Positions 1 to 7,369 of a DNA stretch of 8,695 nt are shown piece after piece (position 1 is the stretch's first letter; every line of letters begins with the position of its first letter). The stretch is from an uncultured bacterium. Its GTDB lineage: Bacteria > Bacteroidota > Bacteroidia > Sphingobacteriales > Sphingobacteriaceae. The position numbers and the translations under genes were made by a program. The notes below the pieces were generated by a model. It was not told where the DNA came from. It ran no database searches and saw nothing but the letters and a program-made list of their open reading frames with translations. The DNA lies in assembly GCA_903958995.1 (NCBI GenBank), contig CAJBVG010000021.1, positions 1 through 8,695 of the forward strand. Reading direction: 5' to 3'.

Positions 1-1
1 A

Positions 2-925
2 ATGTTAGTATCGGTTATTATTCCTGCATACAATTCTGAAAAAACAATAGTTCGAACACTTGATTCTGTGTTCAATCAAAACTATGCTTCTTTAGAAGTG
101 ATTGTAGTTAATGATGGATCTACAGATAATACGGAGCAGGTCGTTAAATCATATTCTGATAAAATAATCTACATCGCTCAAAAAAATGCAGGTGTTAGTA
201 TAGCTCGTAATAAAGGCTTCGAGGTTTCATCAGGAGAGTTCATCCAATATCTAGATGCAGATGATTTATTGGCGGAAGATAAAATATCGCAGCAAGTAAA
301 AGCAATTCTAGACTCTCGTGCTGATGTTGCTTATGGAGATTGGAAAAAGTTTAATGAGCTGAATGGTTATCAAGAATTTGAAACTGTAAAAAAAGAAATG
401 AAAGGTCGTCCGGAAATTGAACTCATTACCGATTTTTGGATTCCATTAGCAGCCTTATTATATACACGTTCCATTGCTAACAAAATTGGAGGGTGGAATT
501 TAGACTTGCCTATTATACAAGATGCCAGGTATGCATTAGATGCTGCAATACAGGGTGCCAAGTTTGTCTATACTCCCGGAATTATGGGCTTGTATAGAGT
601 AAATGATTCTGGGTCTTTGTCAACATTAAGCAGGATGTCGTTTATGTCGGATTGCTATTTGAATGCAAAACAGATTGATGCCATTTGGAGAAAAGATTAC
701 GATACGGATAGAGAAAAAAAGAATGCAGTAATTGGGGTACTGAGATTTTGCATTAGTGAGTTTTCGAAATTGGATAAAGTAAAATTCAATCAAGCGATTG
801 ATTTGATTTTGTCTATCGATAAAAATTATAAACCTGAAGGCTCAATCGGTATGAAAGTAATGAGTTCATTACTCGGCTATCGAACTGCAGAAAAAATTGC
901 ACAATTTAAAAGAAAATTAGGTTGA
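2..925 (+). CDS. Glycosyltransferase family 2 (GT-A fold)
   Basis: This is probably a cytoplasmic or membrane-associated inverting glycosyltransferase that moves a sugar from a nucleotide-sugar donor to a growing glycan. The 307-residue protein starts with the GT2 signature VSVIIPAYN (residues 3-11). The donor-binding VVNDGSTD follows (35-42, Asp38). NAGVSIARN is at 62-70, and the metal-binding DXD lies in YLDADD (83-88, Asp85/Asp87). A QD pair at 173-174 followed by a GLYRV stretch (196-200) sits where GT2 enzymes carry the catalytic-base region. The C-terminal ~90 residues are charged, mostly helical-looking, and lack a recognisable domain. The length is normal for the family. The ATG at position 2 puts the first strand at the usual distance from the N-terminus, but only one base lies upstream, so the upstream context cannot be checked. 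The stop overlaps the next gene's TTG by 4 bases. The family is clear; donor and acceptor are unknown. Confidence 0.93.
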   Translation: MLVSVIIPAYNSEKTIVRTLDSVFNQNYASLEVIVVNDGSTDNTEQVVKSYSDKIIYIAQKNAGVSIARNKGFEVSSGEFIQYLDADDLLAEDKISQQVKAILDSRADVAYGDWKKFNELNGYQEFETVKKEMKGRPEIELITDFWIPLAALLYTRSIANKIGGWNLDLPIIQDARYALDAAIQGAKFVYTPGIMGLYRVNDSGSLSTLSRMSFMSDCYLNAKQIDAIWRKDYDTDREKKNAVIGVLRFCISEFSKLDKVKFNQAIDLILSIDKNYKPEGSIGMKVMSSLLGYRTAEKIAQFKRKLG

Positions 926-2178
926 GAATTCTACTCGCTACAGAATATTTTTATCCGATTTCACGTGGTGGAACCGAAATGTATGTTTACCAATTGGCTA
1001 AAGAGCTGTTGTTAAATGGACACGAATGCATGATATTAAGCTTGTCAAATGATTTGTCGCATGCGGAATATGAAGGTATACAAATATCATATATCCCTTT
1101 TATCGAAGATAGTTCTCAAGAGGTTGAAAATCCAAGTAATTATAAAGACTTATCTAGAGTTGTAAAAGAATATCAACCCGATATTTTTCATTTACATACC
1201 TATACACCTTCGCTTGGTATTAATCATTTGAAGAAATTATCGGAGGAAAGCGTGATTACAGCTTTTACAGCACATATCACTAGCTTTAGTTGTCTTCGTG
1301 GGGATCTGATGCTTTATGGGAAAAACATTTGTGACGGAGTGCTAATAGAAAATAGATGTATGAATTGTTTATTAGAAAGCAGAGGTTTGAAAAATTCAAC
1401 ATTGAGAAACATAATAGTAAATCTTTCAACGATTCCACTTACTAAAAAACTATTCCCTACTCTAAAAATTTACGATAATAAATCGGAAGCGATATCTATT
1501 TTTAAAAATATAGTTGATAAGGTAATTGTTGTCAGTAATTGGCAAAGTGTAGTATTAAAAGATAATGGATTTTTAGAAAACAAAACCTCTATATGCAGAC
1601 AAGCTGTAAATAGCAATGATGTAATTCAAAATAAAGAAATTGTTTTATCAGAGCCCTTGAAAATCGGGTTTGTAGGTAGAATTGTAGTTTTAAAAGGATT
1701 ACATATGTTATTGTCTATCATGAAAGATTTACCGACATCGAAAGCGAAATTATCTGTTGCCGCTATAAAGTCTAATCTTGAATTAGAATATTATCATACA
1801 AACTTCAATCTTGCTAAATCACTTGGCGTTGATTGGAATGAGAATTTGAATGCTGAAGAAGTAATTCAGTTTCTCGATAATATTGATTTATTAGTTGTTC
1901 CATCATCCTGGTTAGAAACTGGTCCGTATGTAATTTTTGAAGCACTAGCTAGGAAAGTGCCTGTATTATCTTATAATAAAGGAGGTGCAGTTGAACTCAT
2001 CAACAATAATCACAATGGATGGTTAATAAATTCGGATGAGGAACTTAGAGAGAAATTAATTGAACTTGTTAATAACAAAGAACTAGTTGCTAATGCTTCT
2101 CGTAATATTCAAGAAGTTCGTGATACAAAAATGCTATATATTGAAATGAATACAATTTATAGTTCAATGCTAAGATGA
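922..2178 (+). CDS. Glycosyltransferase family 4 with Cys-rich insert (GT-B fold)
   Basis: This 418-residue protein is a probable retaining glycosyltransferase that acts on a lipid-linked or surface glycan. The N-terminal Rossmann domain opens with RILLATEYFYP and the acceptor-side glycine loop GGTE (16-19), followed by FHLHTYTP (89-96). The C-terminal domain has GFVGRIVVLKG (249-259, Arg253 and Lys258 in the phosphate-binding positions). The E-x7-E motif is Glu332/Glu340 in WLETGPYVIFEA. Between residues 124 and 149 lie four cysteines in the pattern C-x12-C-x8-C-x2-C, a possible metal site seen in a subset of GT4 enzymes. The start is TTG at 922. An in-frame TAA at 907-909 excludes a longer form, and the first in-frame ATG (codon 20) would remove the glycine loop. 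The gene overlaps its neighbours by 4 bases on each side, so translational coupling is likely. The substrate is unknown. Confidence 0.92.
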   Translation: MRILLATEYFYPISRGGTEMYVYQLAKELLLNGHECMILSLSNDLSHAEYEGIQISYIPFIEDSSQEVENPSNYKDLSRVVKEYQPDIFHLHTYTPSLGINHLKKLSEESVITAFTAHITSFSCLRGDLMLYGKNICDGVLIENRCMNCLLESRGLKNSTLRNIIVNLSTIPLTKKLFPTLKIYDNKSEAISIFKNIVDKVIVVSNWQSVVLKDNGFLENKTSICRQAVNSNDVIQNKEIVLSEPLKIGFVGRIVVLKGLHMLLSIMKDLPTSKAKLSVAAIKSNLELEYYHTNFNLAKSLGVDWNENLNAEEVIQFLDNIDLLVVPSSWLETGPYVIFEALARKVPVLSYNKGGAVELINNNHNGWLINSDEELREKLIELVNNKELVANASRNIQEVRDTKMLYIEMNTIYSSMLR

Positions 2179-3185
2179 AAATATTAATAACTGCAGATCC
2201 TTTTATTCCTGTTCCACCTATTCACTATGGTGGTATAGAACGGATTTTGGATATGATTATTAGAGAATACGTAAAACTTGGGCATGATGTAACCTTAATT
2301 GCTCACCCCGATTCTAAACCAGCTGAAGGTTGCAGATTTATACCCTATGCTTCAGATAAGGATTCGATTTTAGCGAATAGCATTTTAATAACGAAAGCGT
2401 ATTTCAAATACCGTTTTGATATTATTCACAGTTTTAGCAGATTAATGTATTTGTTGCCACTTATGCCATTAGGTGTGCCTAAAATTATGTCTTACCAACG
2501 TGAGCCAAGTTTAAATCAAATTAGTAAAGCTGTTAAATTATCGAAAAAAGGCTCAATCGCTTTTGCAGGTTGTAGTGATTATATCAGCAATCAAATAGCA
2601 ACAGTGGGCGATGCTTATACGGTGTATAATGGAGTACCTATAGATCAATTTACTTTTAATGCGAATGTTTCAGAAGATGCTCCACTAGTTTTTTTAGGTA
2701 GAATTGAAGAAATTAAAGGGACTCACATTGCAATTGAAGTTGCCAAAAGAACGAATAAGAAATTAATTATTGCTGGTAATATTCCACAAGAGCACCAAAG
2801 TTATTTTGATTTGAAAGTAAAACCATTCTTATCTGATAGTATTCAATACATTGGTCCGGTTAATGATCAGCAAAAAAATACCCTATTGCAAAATGCATCA
2901 GCATTCTTAATGCCTATTTTATGGAATGAACCCTTTGGTATTGTAATGGCAGAAGCAATGGCGTGTGGTACACCTGTTATTGGATTTAACCGAGGCTCAG
3001 TACCTGAGGTGGTTTCCAATAATAAAACAGGTTACGTTTGCGAATCTATAGAAGATATGTGCAGTGCAGTAGAAAACATTAGCAATATTGCCCGAGATGA
3101 TGTACGCAATGCCGTAGTGGTACGATTTAGTGGGGAAGTAATTAGTAATAATTATATCGATTTATATAAAAAAAGAATTCTATGA
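2175..3185 (+). CDS. Glycosyltransferase family 4 (GT-B fold)
   Basis: This is a 336-residue GT4 glycosyltransferase, probably cytoplasmic and loosely attached to the inner membrane. The N-terminus shows the common subfamily signature PPIHYGGIER (14-23) followed by GHDVTLIAHPDS (36-47). FDIIHSFSR (81-89) matches the usual acceptor-side strand and loop. SDYISNQI and VYNGVPIDQF (150-159) mark the inter-domain linker. The donor-binding domain has FLGRIEEIKG (173-182) and a complete E-x7-E motif, Glu252/Glu260, in NEPFGIVMAEAMACGTPVIG. It is somewhat short for GT4 (often 350-400 residues), but both Rossmann halves are present. The ATG overlaps the upstream TGA as ATGA, and the stop overlaps the next ATG in the same way. 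All motif residues are intact, so it should be active. The sugar donor cannot be read from the sequence. Confidence 0.94.
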   Translation: MKILITADPFIPVPPIHYGGIERILDMIIREYVKLGHDVTLIAHPDSKPAEGCRFIPYASDKDSILANSILITKAYFKYRFDIIHSFSRLMYLLPLMPLGVPKIMSYQREPSLNQISKAVKLSKKGSIAFAGCSDYISNQIATVGDAYTVYNGVPIDQFTFNANVSEDAPLVFLGRIEEIKGTHIAIEVAKRTNKKLIIAGNIPQEHQSYFDLKVKPFLSDSIQYIGPVNDQQKNTLLQNASAFLMPILWNEPFGIVMAEAMACGTPVIGFNRGSVPEVVSNNKTGYVCESIEDMCSAVENISNIARDDVRNAVVVRFSGEVISNNYIDLYKKRIL

Positions 3186-3907
3186 ACTTAGTATTTGAAA
3201 TTATTCGCGCGCTTATCCCTCAGTCTTTGATTAAAAAACTGAAAATAAAGTACAATGTTCCAGATATGGAATGGAGTATAAGGAATTTGTATAACAATGG
3301 ATTCAGACCCAACACTATTTTAGACATTGGTGCATTTGAAGGCGAATGGACTTTAATGTGTGGTAGTATTTTTTCTGATGCTAAATTTATCATGTTCGAA
3401 GCGCAAGAGTCTAAAAAAGAAAAATTAGAATTATTGAAATCGAATACAATAGATTATCATATTGGGCTGCTGGGTTCAGAACTCAATGAGAAATCTAAAT
3501 TTTATGTAAATGAAACGGTAAGTTCTGCTTTGCCGGAAACTGCAAAAGACCATCAAGAGTATATTGAAATTCCTATGTATACTGTTGATGAAGTGTTAAA
3601 AAGAAAAGACATTATAAAAGCAGATTTTATTAAGCTTGATGTACAAGGTTTTGAATTGGAAGTTTTAAAAGGAGCCTCTAAAACACTCGAATCTGCCGAA
3701 GTAGTACTGATGGAAGTTTCATTAATTGAGATAAACAAAGGAGCACCTTTGATTAATGATGTCATGCAATTTATGATTTCAAAGGGTTTCGTGTGTTATG
3801 ATATATGTAGTATTGTAAGAAGACCCTTGGATAAAGCCATGTGGCAAACGGATTTGATATTTGTAAATAAATCATCTTCATTAGTTGCCTCTAAAAAATA
3901 TCAATAG
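3182..3907 (+). CDS. FkbM family SAM-dependent methyltransferase
   Basis: This is a 241-residue class I methyltransferase of the FkbM type; in glycan loci such enzymes typically O-methylate a sugar hydroxyl. The SAM-binding motif I is ILDIGAFEGEW (46-56), and the acidic residue ending strand 2 is in MFEAQ (71-75). The FkbM hallmark FIKLDVQGFELEVLKGA spans 149-165, with Asp153 and Glu158 in the conserved positions. VVLMEVS (174-180) is the following strand. No signal peptide or membrane segment is seen, so it should act in the cytoplasm on a lipid-linked glycan intermediate or a nucleotide sugar. The ATG overlaps the preceding stop (ATGA). The gene lies between glycosyltransferases and next to an acyltransferase, which suits a role in decorating or capping the same glycan. 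The exact hydroxyl and sugar are unknown. Confidence 0.93.
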   Translation: MNLVFEIIRALIPQSLIKKLKIKYNVPDMEWSIRNLYNNGFRPNTILDIGAFEGEWTLMCGSIFSDAKFIMFEAQESKKEKLELLKSNTIDYHIGLLGSELNEKSKFYVNETVSSALPETAKDHQEYIEIPMYTVDEVLKRKDIIKADFIKLDVQGFELEVLKGASKTLESAEVVLMEVSLIEINKGAPLINDVMQFMISKGFVCYDICSIVRRPLDKAMWQTDLIFVNKSSSLVASKKYQ

Positions 3908-3909
3908 TA

Positions 3910-4931
3910 TTGAGCAATAAAGCTAAAATAAATTGGATTGAAAACTTGCGAGCAATTGCTTGCATTATGGTAATAGTTTTACATGTTACTGGGCCTTGGT
4001 TGCATAAACTTAGAGGGGTGAGTCATTTAGTTTGGAATACGATTGCATTAATGCATTCGTTTACAAGATTCTGCGTACCAGTGTTTGTTATGATTACTGG
4101 CGCCTTGCTGTTAAGTCGTAAGTATAGTTTTGCGGAATTCTATAATACTAAATTCAGCAGAATAGTTCGTCCGTTATTGTTTTGGTCAATATTCTATATC
4201 TGTATTTATCTATTATTTGATTGGTATACACAGGCAAACCAATTTCTTTTCTCTTCGTAAGCAAATTTGTATTAAACTCAATTTTCTATGGGGCGGCTTA
4301 TCATTTATGGTATTTATATTTGATATTAAGTTTGTATTTAATAATACCATTCTTATCATCTGTTATTCAAAAGTTGTCGCAATCACAATTGGCAACAATA
4401 ATAATAGGTTGGTTTATGATTTTAACATTTGCTCAATACTACGAAAGCAATGTTCTGATAAATTATATTCGATTAGCGATTGGATATGTTGGTTACTTGA
4501 TTTTAGGACACGCATTATTAAACATAACACTTAAGCACAAAACAGGAATATTATTATCTGTTGCATTAATTTTATTGGGATGGGCAAGCACTTTCTTCCC
4601 CGTTTTCAAAAATTACAATACTAATGCTATTGTACTAGATCAATGGTTTTATTATCTGAATATAAACACTGTAATATTATCTACTGGTATTTTTCTTTTT
4701 TTAAAGTATGTTAATTTTGAATTTAACCTTTTTAGAAGTATTGCAAAGCATAGTTTCGGGATCTATTTTGTGCATTTGTTTTATATTATGTTATTAAACA
4801 AACTGTTAGTTGTTAATGCACTTCCATTAGTGTTATACTTATTATTATTTTCAATTGGGGTGTTAACGCTTAGTTACTTCACGATTATTGGTTTAAGGAA
4901 ATTTAAATTTATTAGTAATTACATTGAATAA
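3910..4931 (+). pseudogene. Acyltransferase family 3 membrane protein, split by a frameshift
   Basis: The two parts together encode an acyltransferase-3 (OafA/WecH-like) integral membrane enzyme that would O-acetylate or otherwise acylate a glycan sugar. The first part (3910-4260, 116 codons) carries the N-terminal signature NLRAIACIMVIVLH, with Arg14 and His25 in the family's conserved positions, and RIVRPLLFW further on. It then runs into TAA at 4258-4260. The second part is open in the -1 frame from 4221 to TAA at 4929-4931. It holds AYHLWYLYL (His codon 4302-4304), several hydrophobic helices and the typical C-terminal FGIYFVH (His codon 4773-4775). Joined, they give about 340 residues, a normal full length. 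The start is TTG at 3910: an in-frame TAA at 3892-3894 blocks extension, and the next ATG (codon 20) would remove Arg14. It may be a real inactivating indel, a sequencing error or, less likely, a recoding event. It follows the methyltransferase by 2 bases. Confidence 0.85.
4221..4257 (+). other. Frameshift interval within the acyltransferase gene
   Basis: The switch from the upstream reading frame to the -1 frame must happen here. The downstream frame is closed by TGA at 4218-4220 and the upstream frame is closed by TAA at 4258-4260. The interval contains short pyrimidine runs (TTTCTTTTCTC at 4243-4253) but no homopolymer longer than four bases. I see no in-frame X-XXY-YYZ slippery heptamer. 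A loss of one base relative to an intact ancestor would explain the pattern. A TTG at 4221 could in principle restart translation, but it would split a single membrane domain. Confidence 0.8.
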
Positions 4932-6168
4932 GTTAAAGGTTTCTATTTCAAATCCAGGACTAGGCTCGCATGTTCGACAAACAGTTAGAGCATATGATGA
5001 GGCTTCGCTTTTGGATAATTTCTACACAACATTTTTATTGAATAATACAGCATTACATACTAAACTTTCAAATAGGTATAAGGGACTAAAATCAAAGCAA
5101 TTCAATGAAATTTCTTCTAAACAAATAAAGAAATTAATGTTGCCTGAGCTTTTGAGACTAATGTCATCAAAATTATTATCTGCAGATACCACAGATAAAA
5201 TATGGGAATGGTCGGAACTGTACTTTGATCACTGGGTTGCTAATCAGTTAAACTCTGATATCGATATATTTCATGGCTATGAGCATGCAAGTCTATTCTC
5301 TTTGAAAAAATGCAAGAAAGAAAAAATATTTTCAGTTTATGAGCAACCTAGTGTACATCATTCTTATTTTAATGAAAAGGTAGCGAGTTTACTGTTGAAT
5401 AAAGAGCAATATTTCCAGGATAACTTTCAGTCGATATACGATTCAGATTTATCTAGGAAAAGAAATGCTCGTAGAGATGAAGAGTTGAAAATTGCAAATC
5501 TAATTCTATGCAATTCTACTTATGTAAAAAGCTCTTTATTAAATGCTGGCGTAGATGAAAAGAAAATTTTAGTACATCCTTTAGGTTTCCCAGAAGTTAA
5601 GTCAATTACTATAAAAGAAAAAACAAATTTGGCTTTCATGATGTCAGGAAATATTTCTTACTTGAAAGGATCGCATCATGTATTACGTGTTTGGAAAAAC
5701 AATCCCGAATTGTTTAATTCACATCAATTAGTTTGTATTGGCAACGATACACTATCTCCCAATGAGTGGGAAGGTTTACCTAATAATGTAAAGAAGCTAA
5801 ACCGATTATCTTCCGATGATTATTTGCATGAAGTCGAGAAAGCAGATGTTTATATTTTAAATACCTATTCTGACGGATTTGGCATGGTAATGTCGGAAGC
5901 GATGGCTAAAGGCTTAGCCGTTATTGGTACAACAAACAGTGCAGCACCTGATATCATACAAGATTCTATTAATGGTAAAATTATTCCAATTGCAAATGAA
6001 GAGTCTTTATTAGCGGCTATGAAGTGGATGATCGATAACCCTAGTGAATTAGTAAGTATGCGTATAGCTGCCATGGATTATGCGAAAAATCATTCGTGGT
6101 TATACTATAGAGAGCAATTGCCTAAGCTTATACAAGAACGATATAATTCAACAAAAGCAAATGGGTAA
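4924..6168 (+). CDS. Glycosyltransferase family 4 (GT-B fold), E-x7-E altered to D-x7-E
   Basis: This 414-residue protein is a probable retaining glycosyltransferase in the same glycan pathway. The N-terminus, KVSISNPGLGSHVRQT (5-20), is a variant of the GT4 glycine loop. IFHGYEHAS (115-123) and FSVYEQPSVHHSYF (136-149) form the acceptor-side core. ANLILCNSTYVKSSL (191-205) leads to the linker VHPLGFP. The donor domain has MMSGNISYLKGSHHVLRVW (239-257, Lys248). Its nucleotide-sugar motif reads DGFGMVMSEAMAKG, with Asp317 where most GT4 enzymes have Glu, and Glu325 conserved. The start is TTG at 4924: an in-frame TAA at 4894-4896 blocks extension, and the first downstream ATG (codon 72) is far inside the fold. 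It overlaps the acyltransferase stop by 8 bases (TTGAATAA), so its translation may depend on ribosomes terminating there. Donor and acceptor are unknown. Confidence 0.91.
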   Translation: MNKLKVSISNPGLGSHVRQTVRAYDEASLLDNFYTTFLLNNTALHTKLSNRYKGLKSKQFNEISSKQIKKLMLPELLRLMSSKLLSADTTDKIWEWSELYFDHWVANQLNSDIDIFHGYEHASLFSLKKCKKEKIFSVYEQPSVHHSYFNEKVASLLLNKEQYFQDNFQSIYDSDLSRKRNARRDEELKIANLILCNSTYVKSSLLNAGVDEKKILVHPLGFPEVKSITIKEKTNLAFMMSGNISYLKGSHHVLRVWKNNPELFNSHQLVCIGNDTLSPNEWEGLPNNVKKLNRLSSDDYLHEVEKADVYILNTYSDGFGMVMSEAMAKGLAVIGTTNSAAPDIIQDSINGKIIPIANEESLLAAMKWMIDNPSELVSMRIAAMDYAKNHSWLYYREQLPKLIQERYNSTKANG

Positions 6169-7369
6169 AAATATAGCATTACTTACCGCTGGTCATTTAT
6201 CTTCTTGTCCTCGTTTAATTAAGGAGGCATCAATATTGTCATCTAATGGATATGAGGTGTCAATTGTGTATTTAGAATCTATCCCACGTATTTCAGCTTT
6301 AGATAAACATATCGTAAACGACAATCCGAGTTGGGAATTTCATGCTATTCAATGGGTAAATGATATTGAAAATATTTTTTCTAAAATCTACTATCGTGTT
6401 TCTGCATTATTCAAACTAGACAATATTTATATTCAATCTACTTCGAAATCGTTAATTGATAAAACATTATCTATAAAAGCTGATTTATACATTGCACATC
6501 ATCCGAGTGTATTAATTGCAGCGGCTTTAGCAGCATCAAAGTATAATGCTAAATATGCTTATGATATTGAAGATGCTTTTCCTTATGTAGAACCGAACAG
6601 CTACATCGATAATCCAAATCAACAAATACTTGATGTTGAGGGTAAATATATTAATGATACAGCATTCACCACGACTGCTAGTCCTTTGTATTCGGATATT
6701 TATATTCAAAATAATAAACTCATAGATAGGCCAATTGATTTAATGAATGTATTTGATATTAATTACAAGCCAATCGAATACAAAGACCGGATAGATTTAA
6801 AGAAAATTTCTTTTTACTGGTATTCTCAAACGGTTGGGTTGAATAGAGGATTGCAGGATTTGTTTATAGCCATCAATACATTACCAGAAAATTCATTTGA
6901 ATTACACATTAGAGGGACTTGTGAATTAGAAGTGAAAAATAAACTTTTAAATCTAGTATCAGTACAAGCGCATTTAAATAATATTCATTTCCACGATTCA
7001 GTGTCAATGGATGAATTAGAATTACGGAATAAAGAACATGATCTTGGATTTGCCTTGGAACCTAGCTCTAGTTTAAACAGAGAACTTTGTATCTCGAATA
7101 AAATACTAGACTATTTGAGATCTGGATTAATGATAGTGGCTACCAATAGCAAGGGACATAAGCTTATAACTGATGATTTGGGGGATTATGCTATTTCTTA
7201 TACCTCAGGCAATGCTGATGAATTGTCAAATGCCCTTTTATCATATATACAAAACAGAGATAGAATAGAAATAGCAAAAGCAAAAAGTCTGAAAATGGCT
7301 ATTGAGAAATATAACCTTAAAATCCAATTCGAAAGATGGATTAAAAAGATTAACGAAGTGTTGAATTGA
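6161..7369 (+). CDS. Divergent GT4-like glycosyltransferase
   Basis: This is a 402-residue GT-B type protein, probably another glycosyltransferase of the cluster. The N-terminal strand is NIALLTAGHLSSCPRLIKEA (4-23). ADLYIAHHPSVLIAAALAA (107-125) and YAYDIEDAFP (132-141) resemble the acceptor-side core of GT4 enzymes. The C-terminal domain has FYWYSQTVGLNRGLQDLF (218-235) in place of the usual G-R-x-x-x-x-K-G loop. GFALEPSSSLNRELCISNK (296-314) supplies an E-x7-E pair (Glu300/Glu308), and KILDYLRSGLMIVAT follows at 314-328. The ATG at 6161 is preferred over the ATG at 6080. It puts the first strand at the N-terminus and gives an 8-base overlap with the previous stop (ATGGGTAA). The earlier start would add 27 unconserved-looking residues inside the upstream gene. 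The family assignment is good; the precise activity is unknown. Confidence 0.86.
   Translation: MGKNIALLTAGHLSSCPRLIKEASILSSNGYEVSIVYLESIPRISALDKHIVNDNPSWEFHAIQWVNDIENIFSKIYYRVSALFKLDNIYIQSTSKSLIDKTLSIKADLYIAHHPSVLIAAALAASKYNAKYAYDIEDAFPYVEPNSYIDNPNQQILDVEGKYINDTAFTTTASPLYSDIYIQNNKLIDRPIDLMNVFDINYKPIEYKDRIDLKKISFYWYSQTVGLNRGLQDLFIAINTLPENSFELHIRGTCELEVKNKLLNLVSVQAHLNNIHFHDSVSMDELELRNKEHDLGFALEPSSSLNRELCISNKILDYLRSGLMIVATNSKGHKLITDDLGDYAISYTSGNADELSNALLSYIQNRDRIEIAKAKSLKMAIEKYNLKIQFERWIKKINEVLN

Noticed and set aside
3553..3765. Minus-strand reading frames of 63-84 codons (also at 370-561, 5865-6074, 7198-7437, 7914-8168 and 8231-8443)
   Set aside because: All lie antisense within well-supported genes, have low-complexity Ser/Ile/Phe-rich translations and no recognisable domain or start context.
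3905..3912. Promoter or terminator at the only intergenic gap
   Set aside because: The gap is 2 bases. No inverted repeat followed by a T-run, and no clear Bacteroidota -33/-7 promoter pair, could be made out.
4221..4257. Programmed -1 ribosomal frameshift site
   Set aside because: I found no in-frame slippery heptamer and no clear downstream stem-loop, so a simple indel or sequence error is the more economical explanation. Not excluded outright.
4217..4534. A 105-codon + strand reading frame overlapping the split acyltransferase
   Set aside because: It is in the third frame, shows no family motif, and overlaps the frame that carries the conserved acyltransferase helices. It is a chance reading frame.
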